64,000 nucleotides of DNA from Lunularia cruciata (GCA_948567375.1 OX419760.1:806001-870000), one strand, 5' to 3'; counted from the stretch's first letter, positions 1 through 10,971 are shown. Notes: generated by a model from the letters alone, not told the origin. Numbers and translations are program-made.

Positions 1-515
1 TTGGAGGATACAATTAGAGTTTTGTCTGCTTTTGCACTCTACCTAGAGACATTGAGTTTATAAGTTCAACTCATATATGCAAGTTATGGAGTCTACAAGT
101 AATCAACTTTCCTCTTACTTCCCATTAGAATTCTGTTTCTAGTAAGAGATTAAAGAGCTATAGACTCTTCTTTAAGAGAGGATGCTTTTTGTAGCTTGTT
201 TTATGAGACAATTTGTTTAGGCTACAATACATGCTCAATTATTCACTCATTTTGAGAACACACAAGTGGTAAGGTATTTCATCATGATAAGGTGCTATAT
301 CCCTAGAGCCTCCTATTTGGCACGTGCTTCCCAAGCTTAGATGTACTCTTATCCCATCTGCATACATTTTATAGAATGATATGCCAACCTCTCTTTACTC
401 TATTTGAACTATGCATATTCTCACAACTATTAGATGAAGTAGTATATGTTATAGATAGCTCTTCCCTCAACTATGGGAGGATGAAGTCCTATATATTGCT
501 TATTATACCATAAAC

Positions 516-1030
516 TTATTCTAGTTCATGTGCTCTAGTGATAACCTTACTAGCATATAGGTTTTTATACCATGGTTGCACTTTTCTCTTGGCATTTATG
601 TCAATAATTAAATCTTTTTGATTTCCAATTATATATTTGTTTTGCTCACAACATGTTACTAGGCCTTGCTTGCATAACACTTCTTTCTTGTATTGAATTT
701 GTATCACTAGACTCTCTTTCTAAGACTCACTAAGATGATTCACAAAAATCTCATTTATATCAATAAATATATGTACACTCACACCCTTACCAAAAAACTT
801 CATTGATGCATTTTTACATGATAGAGTTAGGATGCTCTCTTTTGGAGGACAAGACTCCGGATCTTGGCTCCATATCTCCTTTCTGACCAAGGACTTTTGG
901 TTCATGTTTGAGGAGTTTACTATGGCACTACATTTATGTTTAGGTTTACCACACCTACCACTTTTAGGGCTATGAGACCAATGTGCATGTGGATCTCCAA
1001 TATGATAAACATGACATACACATTTTACAA
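516..1030 (-). pseudogene. Degenerate Cys/His-rich ORF of unknown function
   Basis: Read on the minus strand, this stretch stays open except for one stop near 717, giving a potential product of about 170 residues. Its N-terminal third (about 925-1020) is rich in Cys and His, with a CVCHVYHIGDPHAHWSH segment followed by CGKPKHKC, which may be a zinc-binding module. The rest is Lys/Ser rich and gives me no family match. It could be a decayed exon or part of an unrecognised mobile element. There is no upstream promoter or intron evidence I can read. Function unknown. Confidence 0.3.
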
Positions 1031-1089
1031 TATGTTATAGATGTAGAGCACACTAGAGTTCATGATCCCATCCACAATACAATTGTATA

Positions 1090-1729
1090 GATTGTAGTAA
1101 TATCGAATTAGCAAAACCTCATTTAGAATTATTTTTTTGACTACTAGGCAATCAATTATGCTTGCTTAAAGAAGTTGCATTGCAAACCTGACTATCACTA
1201 AGTAAGGATTTAATATTTGACGCCCTTGGTGGAAACAATACAAAATTTGGTACCACATGAACTTCACATGTAAGAAGTCTAAGCTAGAACTCCGATAGGT
1301 TTGGTGGTACTCCCATAAGGCAGAATGATTCTTCTAGCATTATGAATCTGATAATACATAAAGCACCTTGGCAATGAAGAAATTCCATGCTCTAAATATG
1401 TTAATCACTAGATTATAGTAATATCAAATTAGCAAAACCTCATTTAGAAGTTTTGTTGACTACCAGGCAATCAGTTATGCTTGCTTGAAGAAGTTGCATT
1501 GCAAACCTGAAGATCACTAGGTAAGGATTGAATCTCTTATGCCCTTGGTGGAAACATACAAAAATTTGGTACCACATGAACTTCACATGTAAGAAGTCTA
1601 AGCTAGAACTCCGAGAGGTTCGATGGTACCCCCTAGGCAGAAAGATTTTTCTAGCATTATGAATCTGATAGACACATAAAGCACCTTGGTAATGACAAAA
1701 TTCCATCATCTAACTATGTTAATCACTTC
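1090..1729. repeat. Tandem duplication, two copies of about 321 bases
   Basis: The segment beginning GATTGTAGTAATATC at 1090 recurs as GATTATAGTAATATC at 1411. The two copies (1090-1410 and 1411-1729) stay aligned along their whole length with scattered substitutions and small indels. Copy 2 holds an 89-codon minus-strand ORF that copy 1 does not keep open, so it is probably not a gene. The origin of the unit is not recognised. Confidence 0.8.
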
Positions 1730-1871
1730 TAAGTGGTGAACATCTATATATGCAAGATCCTAGATCATCTTGGGAATTTAGAAAATTCAGTATAATGGGA
1801 TTAAATGGCTTTTTGGAGTTATGAACTATGTAGACTAAATTCAACCTTGCGGGGCAATAACCTTTATACTT

Positions 1872-2345
1872 GGTCTGAGATGATCAGGTGATAGTGGCGG
1901 ATGTTGTGGTTACAGACCATATGCATGATGTAGTTTAGGAGGGAGTGATTACTCATCCTCTCGGATGGGCGGTGAGCAGTGCTGCAACACACAAGGTCAC
2001 CTCTTTGTTCGTCTAGCATTGGAGTTATATGGAGCAATAGACATGACGTTTGACATATTTGTGCATGAGAGCTTATCATATTAGACGTCAGTGGTATCAG
2101 TCTCACTCTCATACATTGTATCATACTTTAGAAAGCATGTGTCCATTGCTCTTCAGAGCATTGGTTGGTGCAATTCCTAGGAGTCCAATCATTCTAGGTG
2201 ATGTTTCTGCAGACACTCCGGATGTTTATAGACGTTACAAAATTGCATAACGAAATTGCATAGCTTGGATATCTTAGGTGTGGTAGTGCAGATTTCTCAT
2301 ATGGAGACCATTGTCTTTTTGTCTCTCCCTTGTATGAGGTCTTCC
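1872..2345 (+). mobile_element. 5'-truncated RLE-type LINE copy (3' end only)
   Basis: From about 1872 the plus strand matches the C-terminal endonuclease part and 3' untranslated tail of the minus-strand LINE at 4185-4700. Translated pieces include VADVVVTD and LALELYGAIDMTFD, which are the same as or close to VADVVVTDP and LALELYGAMDTAFD in the larger copy. It continues through the shared tail (AGATTTCTCATAT ... TTTGTCTCTCCCTTGTA) and stops there. Truncation at the 5' side with a fixed 3' end is the usual outcome of target-primed reverse transcription. Several stops make it non-functional. Confidence 0.8.
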
Positions 2346-3732
2346 ATCCTTCTTGTGTTCTATGAGATAGGCTCGCTTGCCTTGCGAGGACATAGACGGG
2401 ATACAGAAGAATAGAAAAGGAATATAGAGAACCAAATCACCCCGGTGTATTTGCAGAGATTATCCTACGTGGTCGCCTTTATCTCTTTGCGGAGTAACAG
2501 ACCTATCTTCCATCACTACCATGATACCTATTCCCTCCGGTGTTGTCCTTCGCTATGCTAGGATCTTATCAGGATGTCAGGAAACAACAGCAAACTTTGT
2601 AATCTTGTCGGAACTCTGTTGAGGAGGAGTAGCGCCTCCGCTGTAGGTTCTAGCAGGAAGCTACAGAAGACATGGAGACGAACTGTAACGGATAGAAACG
2701 CATGCGGTTCCCACGATGTCCTCCAGAATTACCCTCGCACTTTTCGACAACTTCCTGGACGGCAGGAGAAGTGAGCAACATAGGAGGTGGAGCTTCAAGC
2801 TGCAGAGCATATCAGGAATTTTGCCTCCTATACCGTAGAGTGACGTGGAAGAACGTTTCTTGAAGGACTCTACGTGACGGTGTTTTCCGTTACTTCCACA
2901 GTAACCAAATCTGCAACGGCAAATTCGTCGTGCATACATACATCGTGCCTATAAGCTCACCGCCAAATAAGTTCACCGGATAAATGGGTCGTCTCTTGGC
3001 ACACAACATCCAAGTCATAAATTCGGTCATGCAACTTCTCTCAATCAGGCACATATATGAGGTTGTCAGTGGATTGAAAGCCCTACCGAGGAAGCATCAG
3101 ACTTGACAAGACTACTATCACTTACATCGACATTTTCTCATAACATGATCTGCAAACCCATAAGGCAAACTGTTAGCACAAACCGCGTGAGTATTCCTGA
3201 CCTGTGTAGTGTAAAACTATGAAATAATCATCCTACCATCATCAGCCACACAGCAAACGGAAATTGCTGAAAGGAATTCAATCCAGTAATATACAAAAAC
3301 GCTTGGATCTGGTTCCTAAACAATAACACTTGGATCTGGTTCTTAAATATGATCCGGAGCACCATACAACGTACATCGGTTCCTCTGCAGTAGTAGTAAG
3401 GAAATCATGTCAGTACCTGTTCCTAGATGCATGATGGGCCACGGCGTTTAAGAGTAAAGATCTTGTCAGGCCTATCCAAAATCAGCGCGCTGGATAAACG
3501 AAAAGTCTGCTTTTCGAGTTCAAAAAAGACAAGGCACATAGAACGCATGAAGGATAGGAAAACCCATCAAACCGTACTAAGAGAGACAAAAAGATTAAAT
3601 AAAATTAGGCCCCATAATATCGATAAAAAATCTACCCTACCGCACCTATCGCATCTGTTCTGCACTTTTTCAAGCTCAGGAACACGGTTTAAGTGCACCA
3701 CTTCCTTGCGATAACCTGCACAACGATAACCT
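2346..3732. other. No recognised gene; higher-GC anonymous DNA
   Basis: Open frames here are short (under 100 codons) and overlap on both strands, as expected by chance. About 2560-2940 is richer in GC and CG than its surroundings and might be an old exon or promoter fragment, but no domain is recognisable. A short doubled motif (CGATAACCTGCA) occurs near 3713-3735, just before the 79-base tandem repeat. Confidence 0.4.
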
Positions 3733-3889
3733 GCACTGTGAGCATTATTGTGAACAAAGTATCGGAAAGGATAGGAACAACAGCAGCTTTGCTGTTGACA
3801 ATTGTCAGTGCGCACTGTTAGCATTATTGTGAGCAAAGTATCGGAAAGGATAGGAACAGCAGCTTATTTGTTGACAATTGTCAGTGCTC
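3733..3889. repeat. Tandem repeat, two copies of about 79 bases
   Basis: GCACTGTGAGCATTATTGTG at 3733 recurs as GCACTGTTAGCATTATTGTG at 3812. Both copies run through CGGAAAGGATAGGAACA to TTGACAATTGTCAGTGC. Copy 2 is about a base shorter. No coding role is seen. Confidence 0.85.
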
Positions 3890-4184
3890 TGCATCGGTAT
3901 TCTCACGGCCTTCTACAAGCGCCACGTTGATTGATTTACCTGCTTGCATGATTACTTTTGACTAAAATTAGACGAAGACCGTTGCTTTGGACTTTGGTTT
4001 TTCTGGACTCTAAGACATGTTTAGGACACGTCAAAGTGGTATTTGGATGAAAATCAAATCGATTTATATTGTTAATCGGTGCGATGCAAATCGGCGTAAT
4101 ACAAATACGAGTGAGGGTAAATTTGAAGTTAATAATCACCAATAAGTGGAAAGGCGAGATTAAGAAAAAGGCGAGAAAGGAAGC
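3890..4184. other. Nothing recognised; flank of the LINE 3' end
   Basis: AT-rich sequence without a supported gene. It ends where the conserved 3' tail of the minus-strand RLE LINE begins (reverse complement of TTTGTCTCTCCCTTGTAAG near 4184-4203). No poly(A) run is evident at the junction. Confidence 0.4.
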
Positions 4185-4433
4185 TTACAAGGGAGAGACA
4201 AAAAAGGTAACATGGGGCTAAGCCCCAATAGAGTCTATATGAGAAATCTGCCCTACCGCTCCTAAGGTATCCGAACTATGCAAGTCATACGGTCTACACA
4301 CAATTAGAGCATCCGAAGAAACATCACCTAATATGATTGCTCTCCTATGGATTGCACCAGCCACTGCACTCTATAGAGCAAGGTACACACGCTGTCTAAA
4401 ATATGCTACAAAGTATGAGAGAGAGTGGTACCC

Positions 4434-4931
4434 CTAACGCCTAACATGATAAGCTCTCGTGCACTCCTTGACAAATGTGTCAAATGCCGTGTCCATCGCT
4501 CCATATAACTCCAAGGCTAGAGGAACAAAGAGGTGACCTCGCTGCATGCCCCTATACTTGGAGATCTTGCAACATGCTGCTGCACTTGCCGCCCATCCAG
4601 GGGGATAGGTAATCACTCCTTCCGAAACTATATCCCATGTAGGGTCCGTAACCACAACATCTGCCACTGTCACTTGATCATCTCGGACCAAATTTAAGTC
4701 TGCCTTGACACATGTTGTGTGCAAAGCATACGAACGCTCCCTCCAAGCCAAGTATCCACTCTCTTGTGCCATAGCAAACACTATATCCCTAATGGCATCA
4801 TGGGTAGCTATCCTCTGTCCTCCAAAGGGACACCGTGTCATGTGGACTTTTGCTGCATCTAGTGTAGAACCACACTCACAAGTGAGTAATGAAGATGCAG
4901 ATGGGTGGACCAAACCTAAGCGAAACCTCAT
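4434..4931 (-). pseudogene. LINE ORF C-terminus: CCHC motif and restriction-like endonuclease
   Basis: This 165-residue open segment starts inside the parent ORF. Cys18, Cys20, His30 and Cys34 form a C-x1-C-x9-H-x3-C knuckle, followed by THDAIRDIVFAMAQESG, the helix that normally follows the CCHC in RLE elements. Acidic positions in VKADLNL and VADVVVTDP are candidates for the PD-(D/E)XK nuclease core that nicks the target DNA before reverse transcription. The segment ends in a natural stop at 4434, then the 3' untranslated tail. Family assignment rests on order and motif spacing, not on a database search. Confidence 0.75.
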
Positions 4932-5111
4932 TGCTCTAGAGAAAGTAGCTGGTGCGAGTCAAAATGCCCTAATTCACGATCGAGCTAGGATCCAAGAGCC
5001 TGCACCCTTGCCAGAGCAAGAGCAAAGACGTGCTCTAGTAGCTTGAGGAATGGACGAGTCGACTAAGAGAGAATGTAGCGTATGCTCATAATGTCGCTCC
5101 ATCAAGGAAGA

Positions 5112-5814
5112 CTATAAAATTTTAGTCCAATATGACGATAATAAAGCAAAAGGTTGAAAATCCTCTCGTGCTTGTGAGGATAGACTATCTCTTGTCTGCC
5201 GTAATAACACCTGGAGAGAAAAGGATCTTCCCTCCACCTCTATCACATAAGTCTCCAAAACCAACCTATCAACAACCACAAAACAAGAGGAAAGTATTGG
5301 TACCGAGAGAGCCCAACTACCCAAAAATGCTATAGGTACCGTCTCCTCCATAGATAGCAAGCCAAACCCACCACATGAGATGGGCAGAGCCATCTATCTA
5401 TGTGCCAAATCCCCTGTCACACTCAAAAGTCCCTAGTCCAATAATATCACCAAAGACTCCCATAATCATCTTATCAAATGCTATCAGAAGTGAAAGGAAG
5501 GCCGATGAGGGAGGAACTATGCGGATGAGGTAGGATGGACGACAAGCAATATTGGAAGAGAGTATACCAAATGCCACTTGCGAATCTCCTAGTAACGGAA
5601 AGTCATCCACATGGAGAACATCCTCTACAAGGGTAGCATCTAAGAAGCGTGTGACAAAATCCTCTGATCCTACTGGCACTCCAAGAACACGAAGTCCATC
5701 TATGGATGTGATACACCCGTATGGAATCTCAAGGTGGGGAGGGATACTTAAAGGGGACCATGCCCTACACTTTGACACCTTGACTCTCAAGCCTACTAGA
5801 TGTAGCTTGGTAGT
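5112..5814 (-). pseudogene. LINE reverse transcriptase thumb and linker
   Basis: Two open segments (5398-5817 and 5112-5393) carry GLRVKVSKCRAWSPL, IDGLRVLGVPVGSEDF, RPSYLIRIVPPSSAF and PISCGGFGLLS. These match the post-catalytic region of non-LTR reverse transcriptases (the K-C box, the LG-PIG box, the thumb, and the GG-L box before the C-terminus). The N-terminal side continues at 11467 beyond the chromovirus. There the VDD box reads into this segment after a small frameshift and a TAG. Confidence 0.75.
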
Positions 5815-5819
5815 CAAGT
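5815..5819. repeat. Target-site duplication CAAGT of the chromovirus
   Basis: CAAGT at 5815-5819 directly precedes the 5' LTR and CAAGT at 11462-11466 directly follows the 3' LTR. A 5-base duplication is the usual footprint of a Ty3/gypsy integrase. It fixes both ends of the element. Confidence 0.95.
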
Positions 5820-6240
5820 TGTAACAATATGGAGTTTAGCAACATAGTTAGTAAGGCTAACAAAGTAGAGAAGAAGCCAAATTAGCCTAGAGTATTCCAA
5901 AATCATCTAGAAAGCTTCTTGGGGAGCTTCCTGACTAGTTAACTTGCGCTCCAAGCAAGTAGCTCCTAGAAGGAAGCTTCTAGAAGCTTCTAACTAGCTT
6001 AGGTTGCACGCCAAGTAGGCGGCTTCTAGAAAGAAGCTTCTTGAGAAGCTTCTTAGTTAACTTGGCTTGCACTCTAAGAAAGTTGCTCAAGGAAGCTTCT
6101 TGAGAAGCTTCTCAAGTGCCTTGTATGTTACCTATAAATACCAAAGCATTCATGCTGGGCATTCGGAGTTTTCCCTCATTCAAGTGTCCCAATGTGAGTT
6201 TCCATTCTCCTATTTCTCTCCTCGGTCTCGGTCTTTTACA
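5820..6240 (+). repeat. Chromovirus 5' LTR (421 bases)
   Basis: Begins TGTAACAATATGGAG and ends GGTCTTTTACA (TG...CA ends). It matches 11037-11461 along its length, with a short indel near 6149 and scattered substitutions. It holds the heat-shock-element arrays and the TATA box described separately. Confidence 0.95.
5973..6140 (+). promoter_or_regulatory. LTR promoter: heat-shock-element arrays plus TATA box
   Basis: GAAGCTTCTAGAAGCTTC at 5973-5990 is a perfect array of four alternating GAA/TTC units with 2-base spacing, the consensus for heat-shock-factor trimers. Further GAAgcTTC pairs lie at 6033-6040, 6045-6052, 6092-6099 and 6104-6111. TATAAATA follows at 6133-6140, at normal promoter distance. 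The 3' LTR keeps the same 18 bases at 11190-11207 and TATAAATA at 11350-11357. Heat induction of the element is inferred from the sites alone; the Arabidopsis ONSEN copia element is the known precedent for such an LTR. Confidence 0.7.
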
Positions 6241-6256
6241 TTGGTATCAGAGCACT
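6241..6256 (+). other. Primer-binding site, initiator tRNA-Met
   Basis: TTGGTATCAGAGCACT directly follows the 5' LTR. TGGTATCAGAGC (6242-6253) is complementary to the 3' end of plant initiator tRNA-Met, the commonest primer of plant gypsy and copia elements. Confidence 0.9.
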
Positions 6257-6511
6257 AATGGGATGGATGGAATTTATGGACCACCAAATCCACTTCCACC
6301 AAACCAATGGGATTTTTGCATCCAAATACTACCCAAGCATTGTTTCACACAATTCATCACCCCGCACTTTGGACAAGATTTTTTGCATATGATCACCATA
6401 TCTGAGGAACCCTTGGTGCTTCCGGTTGTAACTTATGGAGAACAATGGACGTGCTATTTCTGTGTGTTAGTAAATTAGATAGATTGGTAGTAGTGTGATA
6501 GAGTAGCAACC

Positions 6512-7435
6512 ATGGCGGCAATACTCAATGTTATCCTTGCTATGCAACAACAAATCAAGCACCTTACTTAGTTATTGGATAAACGAGATCTTTGACAACA
6601 AGAGCAGGTGGAGAGAGTACCAATTCGAGAAGGAGAAGATTGGATCAGATTCTCTAAACCCAAGGTATTTGAAGGCAAGAATCTTCCGGGTGTAGTGGAG
6701 AATTTTGTGTTTGATTGTGAATGTTATTTTGAAGCTACCAATCTACAAGACAAACAAAAATAGATTCTCTTGGCTTCTAGCCAATTGGATGGAGTAGCAA
6801 AGCTATGGTAGAGATTCCGAGTGGAGCAAGTTGAACAACAATTTTTTGCACCAATTTTGACATGGGTAGAATTCAAGAGCGCAATAATTAGTCAGTTCCA
6901 AGCTATAAACGCCACACAAGCTGCACGGGATAAGTTGGCAGAGTTGAAACAACTTGGCTCTGTAAGAAGTTACATCACGTTGTTCCAAAACACCATCATG
7001 CAAATTCTACATATATTGGAAGGTGAAGCTCTAGATAGAGTTGTGAGGGGCTTGAAGGCGAGAACCAAATTAGAGTAACCATGCAAGAGCCACAACACTT
7101 GGAGGAAGCCATGCGGTTGGCCAAATGTTTTGATTCCTTGGTGGCAACAACTTGGTCTCGACCTTGATCTCCACAGAGCCTACCAATATACTACCCACAA
7201 GTGGAGGAGCTAGCGCCAATGGAGATTGATGTCCTTCAACAAAGACCACTTGGCACGACAGATAGAGAGAAACTACAACAAAAGGGTGGTTGTCTTTATT
7301 GTTGCCAATTGGAGCATCGCATTGCTGAATGTCCACTCAAGAATGGACGACCTCGACAAGTTGCTTAAGTGGAGGTTGTGGAGCGGAATGATTAGGGAAA
7401 CAAAGAATCCCAATAGGAGATTTTGAGCCGCCTAT
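6512..7435 (+). pseudogene. Chromovirus gag (capsid domain and zinc knuckle)
   Basis: From an ATG at 6512 the frame reads through several stops into a capsid-type domain: KPKVFEGKNLPGVVENFVFD, ATNLQDKQK, QLDGVAKLW, FKSAIISQFQ, and KLAELKQLGSVRSYI. This is the usual plant retrotransposon Gag fold that packages RNA into cytoplasmic particles. A CCHC knuckle, C-LY-C-CQLE-H-RIAE-C, is encoded at 7291-7332 in another frame, showing a frameshift in between. The longest uninterrupted piece is 6821-7078. It is not translatable as a full Gag now. Confidence 0.8.
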
Positions 7436-7442
7436 TGGGAGC

Positions 7443-7760
7443 TTGATTAGGTCCAATGGGATTGAAAGCTTGACCTATGCAAGTTTGCTTCACTTGCAAG
7501 GTACAATATCTAATTGGGATTGTAGGATTTTGGTTGATTCAAGAAGTTCAAAGAATTTCATATCTATGCAAGTAGCAAAAGAATTGGGTATTCCTATCAA
7601 GCTAGTGATTGGAAGTAGTTTGATGATGACAGATGGTAGAAAGGGTTCTGCATTCTGCACCTCGCATCTTGTTACCTTCAAGATTGGGAAGGAGTATTTG
7701 GAGTGTATGAGGTTTGTAGTGGCACCTCTACACTATGATATCATTCTATGTCTACCTTAG
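7443..7760 (+). pseudogene. Chromovirus aspartic protease
   Basis: A 105-codon open segment has LVDSRSSKNFISMQVAKELG, the flap-proximal part of a retropepsin. The family signature is D-(S/T)-G-(A/S). Here the Gly has become Arg (DSRS), which should destroy the active site. The later hydrophobic stretch HYDIILCLP, with a stop where a Trp is usual, fits the family's C-terminal motif. The enzyme would cleave the Gag-Pol polyprotein. Confidence 0.8.
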
Positions 7761-7879
7761 CTTGAATATTATAAGGTTCAATTTGATTGGACCCGACACC
7801 AAATTCAAGTACAACACCAAGGTAGGAATTTCCGATTAGGTTGTCTGGCACCTCTGAGTAAGACACCTAAGAATAGTCA

Positions 7880-8065
7880 ACCCCAAGATGAGAAGTTTGT
7901 TGAGAGGGTAGCCATAGAGCAAACCTAGAAGGGAGATGAGTCCCAAGATGGGAAGTTTGCCAAGAAGGCAACTAGGGAGCAAGCTTGGAAGAGAGATGAG
8001 TCCCTAGAAGAGAAGTTTGTTGGTAAAGCATCCATAGAGCAAGCTTTGGAGGAAGATAAGTCTGT
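7880..8065 (+). repeat. In-frame ~63-base tandem repeat between protease and RT
   Basis: Three units begin with DEKFVERV, DGKFAKKA and EEKFVGKA and are about 63 bases (21 codons) long. The encoded linker is highly charged (Glu/Lys/Asp). Two units keep the frame and the first has one TAG. It separates the protease from the reverse transcriptase and may be an expanded spacer of no catalytic role. Confidence 0.7.
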
Positions 8066-8190
8066 ATTTGTGGTGTGGATCAAGCCGGTTGCACAAGAAC
8101 AATCTACGGAAGGCCAAGAGCCCCATCAAGCAATGGTTGATTGGATAATTAAGGAGTTTGTGGACGTGTTCTAGATAATCTGCCAAAGGG

Positions 8191-8757
8191 ATTACACTCC
8201 AATTGAGGTATGCCCTTCAAGATCAAGTAATTGCCAAGGAGTACTCCAGTGAGTAGACTGATCTATCAACTCTCACCAAAGGAGTTGAAAGAGTTACAAA
8301 CAACACTTACAGAGTTGTTAGAGAAGGACTTCATACAACATAGTACCTCTCCTTGGAGAGCACCGGTACTATTTGTTCCAAAGAAGGATGGAGGACTTTT
8401 TTTCTATATTGATTATTGTGGGCGTAATAAGCAAACCATGAAGAATGCATATCCCTTGGATCAATGACTTGCTTGATCAACTAAGTGGAGCACGCTACTT
8501 TTCCAAGCTAGATCTTTGTAGCAGCTATTGGCAAATTCCTATTGATAGAGAGGATGTGCAAAAGACTGCCTTTTGCACAAGGTATGGGCATTTTGAGTGG
8601 AAAGTTCTACCTTTCAGACTCACTAATGCTCCAACATTCTTCATGGATCAGATGCATTGGGTGTTGGATGGACTACTGGATAGATCTGTGGTGGTGTTCT
8701 TGGATGATATCTTAATCTATAGCAAGACAGAGGTGGAACATGTGAATCATGTGTGAG
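8191..8757 (+). pseudogene. Chromovirus reverse transcriptase
   Basis: Palm and finger motifs are in order: [44 protein letters not shown] (first catalytic Asp), TRYGHFEWKVLPFRLTNAP, and VVVFLDDILIYSKT (the DD catalytic pair at about 8700-8708; F replaces the usual Y). One frameshift at about 8455 separates two open segments (8231-8467 and 8445-8756). It would copy the element RNA to cDNA in the particle. Confidence 0.9.
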
Positions 8758-8801
8758 AAGTCCTAAGACAACTACAACAATGGAAATTTTACTGCAAGAA
8801 G

Positions 8802-9500
8802 TTGAAGTGTGCCTTTTGGCAGAAGGAGGTTACCTTCTTGGATCATAAGATCTTATTTGAGGGGATTAAGATGGAGGAAGAGAAAATCAAGGCCATTACT
8901 AATTGGCCTACTCCAAAAGATGCTACAAAAGTACGGGCATTCAATGGATTGGCCAATTTTTACCGATGGTTCATCCATTATTATGCTCATGTCACTGCAC
9001 CATTGACTGATCTCTTGGGAAAGAACTTGAGTTTCCAATGGACCACCAAGCATGAAGAAGCATTCCAGAAGTTAAAGCATATGGTATCTTCAAGACCCAT
9101 TCTTCAACCATATGATCCTCAACTACCTTGTGTGGTTGATTTTGATGTTTCTAACTTTGCAATTAGAGCAATGCTGCAACAAGAATTCCCAGATGGACTC
9201 CATCCCATTGCCTTTGTGTCTTGCCAACTCAATACAGCTGAACAAAACTACTCTACTTGAGATCAAGAACAACTTGCAATGGTATACGCTACCAAGGTAT
9301 GGAGGTATTACCTCTTGGGGAAACAAGTGATCATGCAAACTAATCACAAACCATTGTTGCAGACCTTATACTTGGAACACATAAGGAGTCAACATCATCA
9401 ATGTGAAGAACAACTCCAATTGTATGACATCAAACTTGAGTACAAACCAGATTGGTTCTATGTCATCCCTGATGCTTTATCACAACGACTTGATTTGAAG
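8802..9500 (+). pseudogene. Chromovirus RT connection and RNase H
   Basis: Open segments 8802-9260 and 9279-9713 lie in one frame broken by a single TGA at 9258. The first has KCAFWQKEVTFLDHKI, VRAFNGLANFYRWFI, FQWTTKHEEAFQKLK and VVDFDVSNFAIRAMLQQ (first RNase H Asp). The second has YLLGKQVIMQTNHKPL and KPDWFYVIPDALSQR, the end of RNase H. The domain removes the RNA template strand during cDNA synthesis. Confidence 0.85.
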
Positions 9501-9599
9501 TCTCTTCCTCTCATCATAGTGGCAATTTCAACGGTATCAATTGACTCCAAGGTCCAAAACAAGTTTCAGTCAGCTCTACACCAAGATCTCTTCTTCCAA

Positions 9600-10788
9600 A
9601 TGATACATGGTTGCCTTACGGCATGTGATAAGGAGTACAACACCTTCTCTATCAAGGAGGGCCTTTTATTCCATGAAGACCGGATCTATGTTCCAACTAA
9701 AGGTGATCTTTGACTTGTGTGCCTTCAAGAAGCCCATGATTTACCCATTGTTGGTCACATGGGTGTGGACAAGACCTTGGGTACCCTCCAACGTCAATGG
9801 TGATGGCCGAACATGACAAGAGATGTTCAAGAAATTGGTCCGATTGTGTGAGAGCTGCCAACGTAACAAGGCTAGCAACCAAAAGCCAAGTGGACTCCTT
9901 CAACCACTCACCATTCCATCCACTTGCTGGGAGCATGTGAGCTTGGATCTCATCACATCTTTGCCAAAGACAAAACAAGGACACACCGCAATTGTGGTGT
10001 TTGTGGATAAGCTTAGTAAGCAAATCTACTTGGCACCAACCTGTGATACCATGGATGCTCCAACCTTAGTGCAAATCTACTTTGACAATGTCTTCAAGCA
10101 TCATGGGATGCTATGTGTACTCATCTCCGATCATGATCCTCAATTTACTAGGAAGTTTTGGCAAGCACTCTTCTAGATACTTGGCACCAAGCTTGCTTTG
10201 TCCACGACCTATCATCCTCAAACTAAGGGACAAACCAAACATGAAAATCGTACATTGGAGGATATGCCATGTGCCTTTGTCAATGTCTACTATACCAATT
10301 GAGATGAATATCTTGTAGCTGCAAAATTGGCCTACAACAATTCCAAACAGGCAAGCACCAGATTTTCTCTTTTCTTTCTTAATTTTGGCCAAGATCCATT
10401 TGTTCAAGATTCTCTTCTTGCTCCCTCTCCATCTCAAATTCCTCATACTTCCACTTTCTTGACCACTATATCCCACTCTCTCCAACAAGCCAAGTCTCAC
10501 CTCCTTGTTGCTCAAAATTGCCAAAAACAATATGCGGACCACCATCATTGTGATCTCACCTTTGAAGTTGGTGATAAAGTCATGCTATCCTCTAGTAACC
10601 TCCCTCTCCCACTTGATACCCAAGTTCGTAAACTTGCCCCTAATTGGATAGGACACCTTGATATCACCAAAATTGTCTCTCCTGTTGCTTATCAACTTGC
10701 CTTGCCTTGTCATATGCGTATCCATCCTATCTTTCATGTTTCCAAGTTTAAACCCTTTGTTCCTTACCCCTCTTTCTTTTCCTCTTGA
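9600..10788 (+). pseudogene. Chromovirus DDE integrase
   Basis: The N-terminal zinc-binding HHCC is split: the His part lies near 9740-9770 in another frame (VGHMGVDKTL), and the Cys pair is CESCQ after 9840. The catalytic core at 9823-10176 shows SLDLITSLPK (first Asp) and LISDHDPQFTRKFW (second Asp). After a TAG at 10174, HPQTKGQTKHENRTLE carries the Glu region. The C-terminal part at 10327-10788 has FEVGDKVMLSS and IHPIFHVSKFKP, standard for gypsy integrases. The enzyme inserts cDNA and makes the 5-base duplication. Confidence 0.88.
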
Positions 10789-10971
10789 GTCCAACCTCCC
10801 CCTCTTCCTGTCCCTATCAATGATCATGAGGAGTATGAAGTTGATTGTATCCTTGCACGTTGCCATATTCAACAAGGCCTTGCCAACATACGGAGTACAA
10901 GATCCTTTGGAAAGGGTATCCCCTTTATGATGCCAAATGGGAACCTCTTTCTCACCTCCAGAATGCGTAGA
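10789..10971 (+). pseudogene. Integrase C-terminal chromodomain
   Basis: EEYEVDCILARC is followed, after a frameshift, by EYKILWKGYPLYDAKWEPLS and a stop at 10969-10971. The W-KGY-----W-P pattern is the chromodomain that defines chromoviruses and guides integration to modified histones. The aromatic cage looks partly kept. Confidence 0.85.

Noticed and set aside
4705-5046. 113-codon plus-strand ORF
   Set aside because: Opposite the LINE CCHC/endonuclease segment; the minus strand has the motifs.
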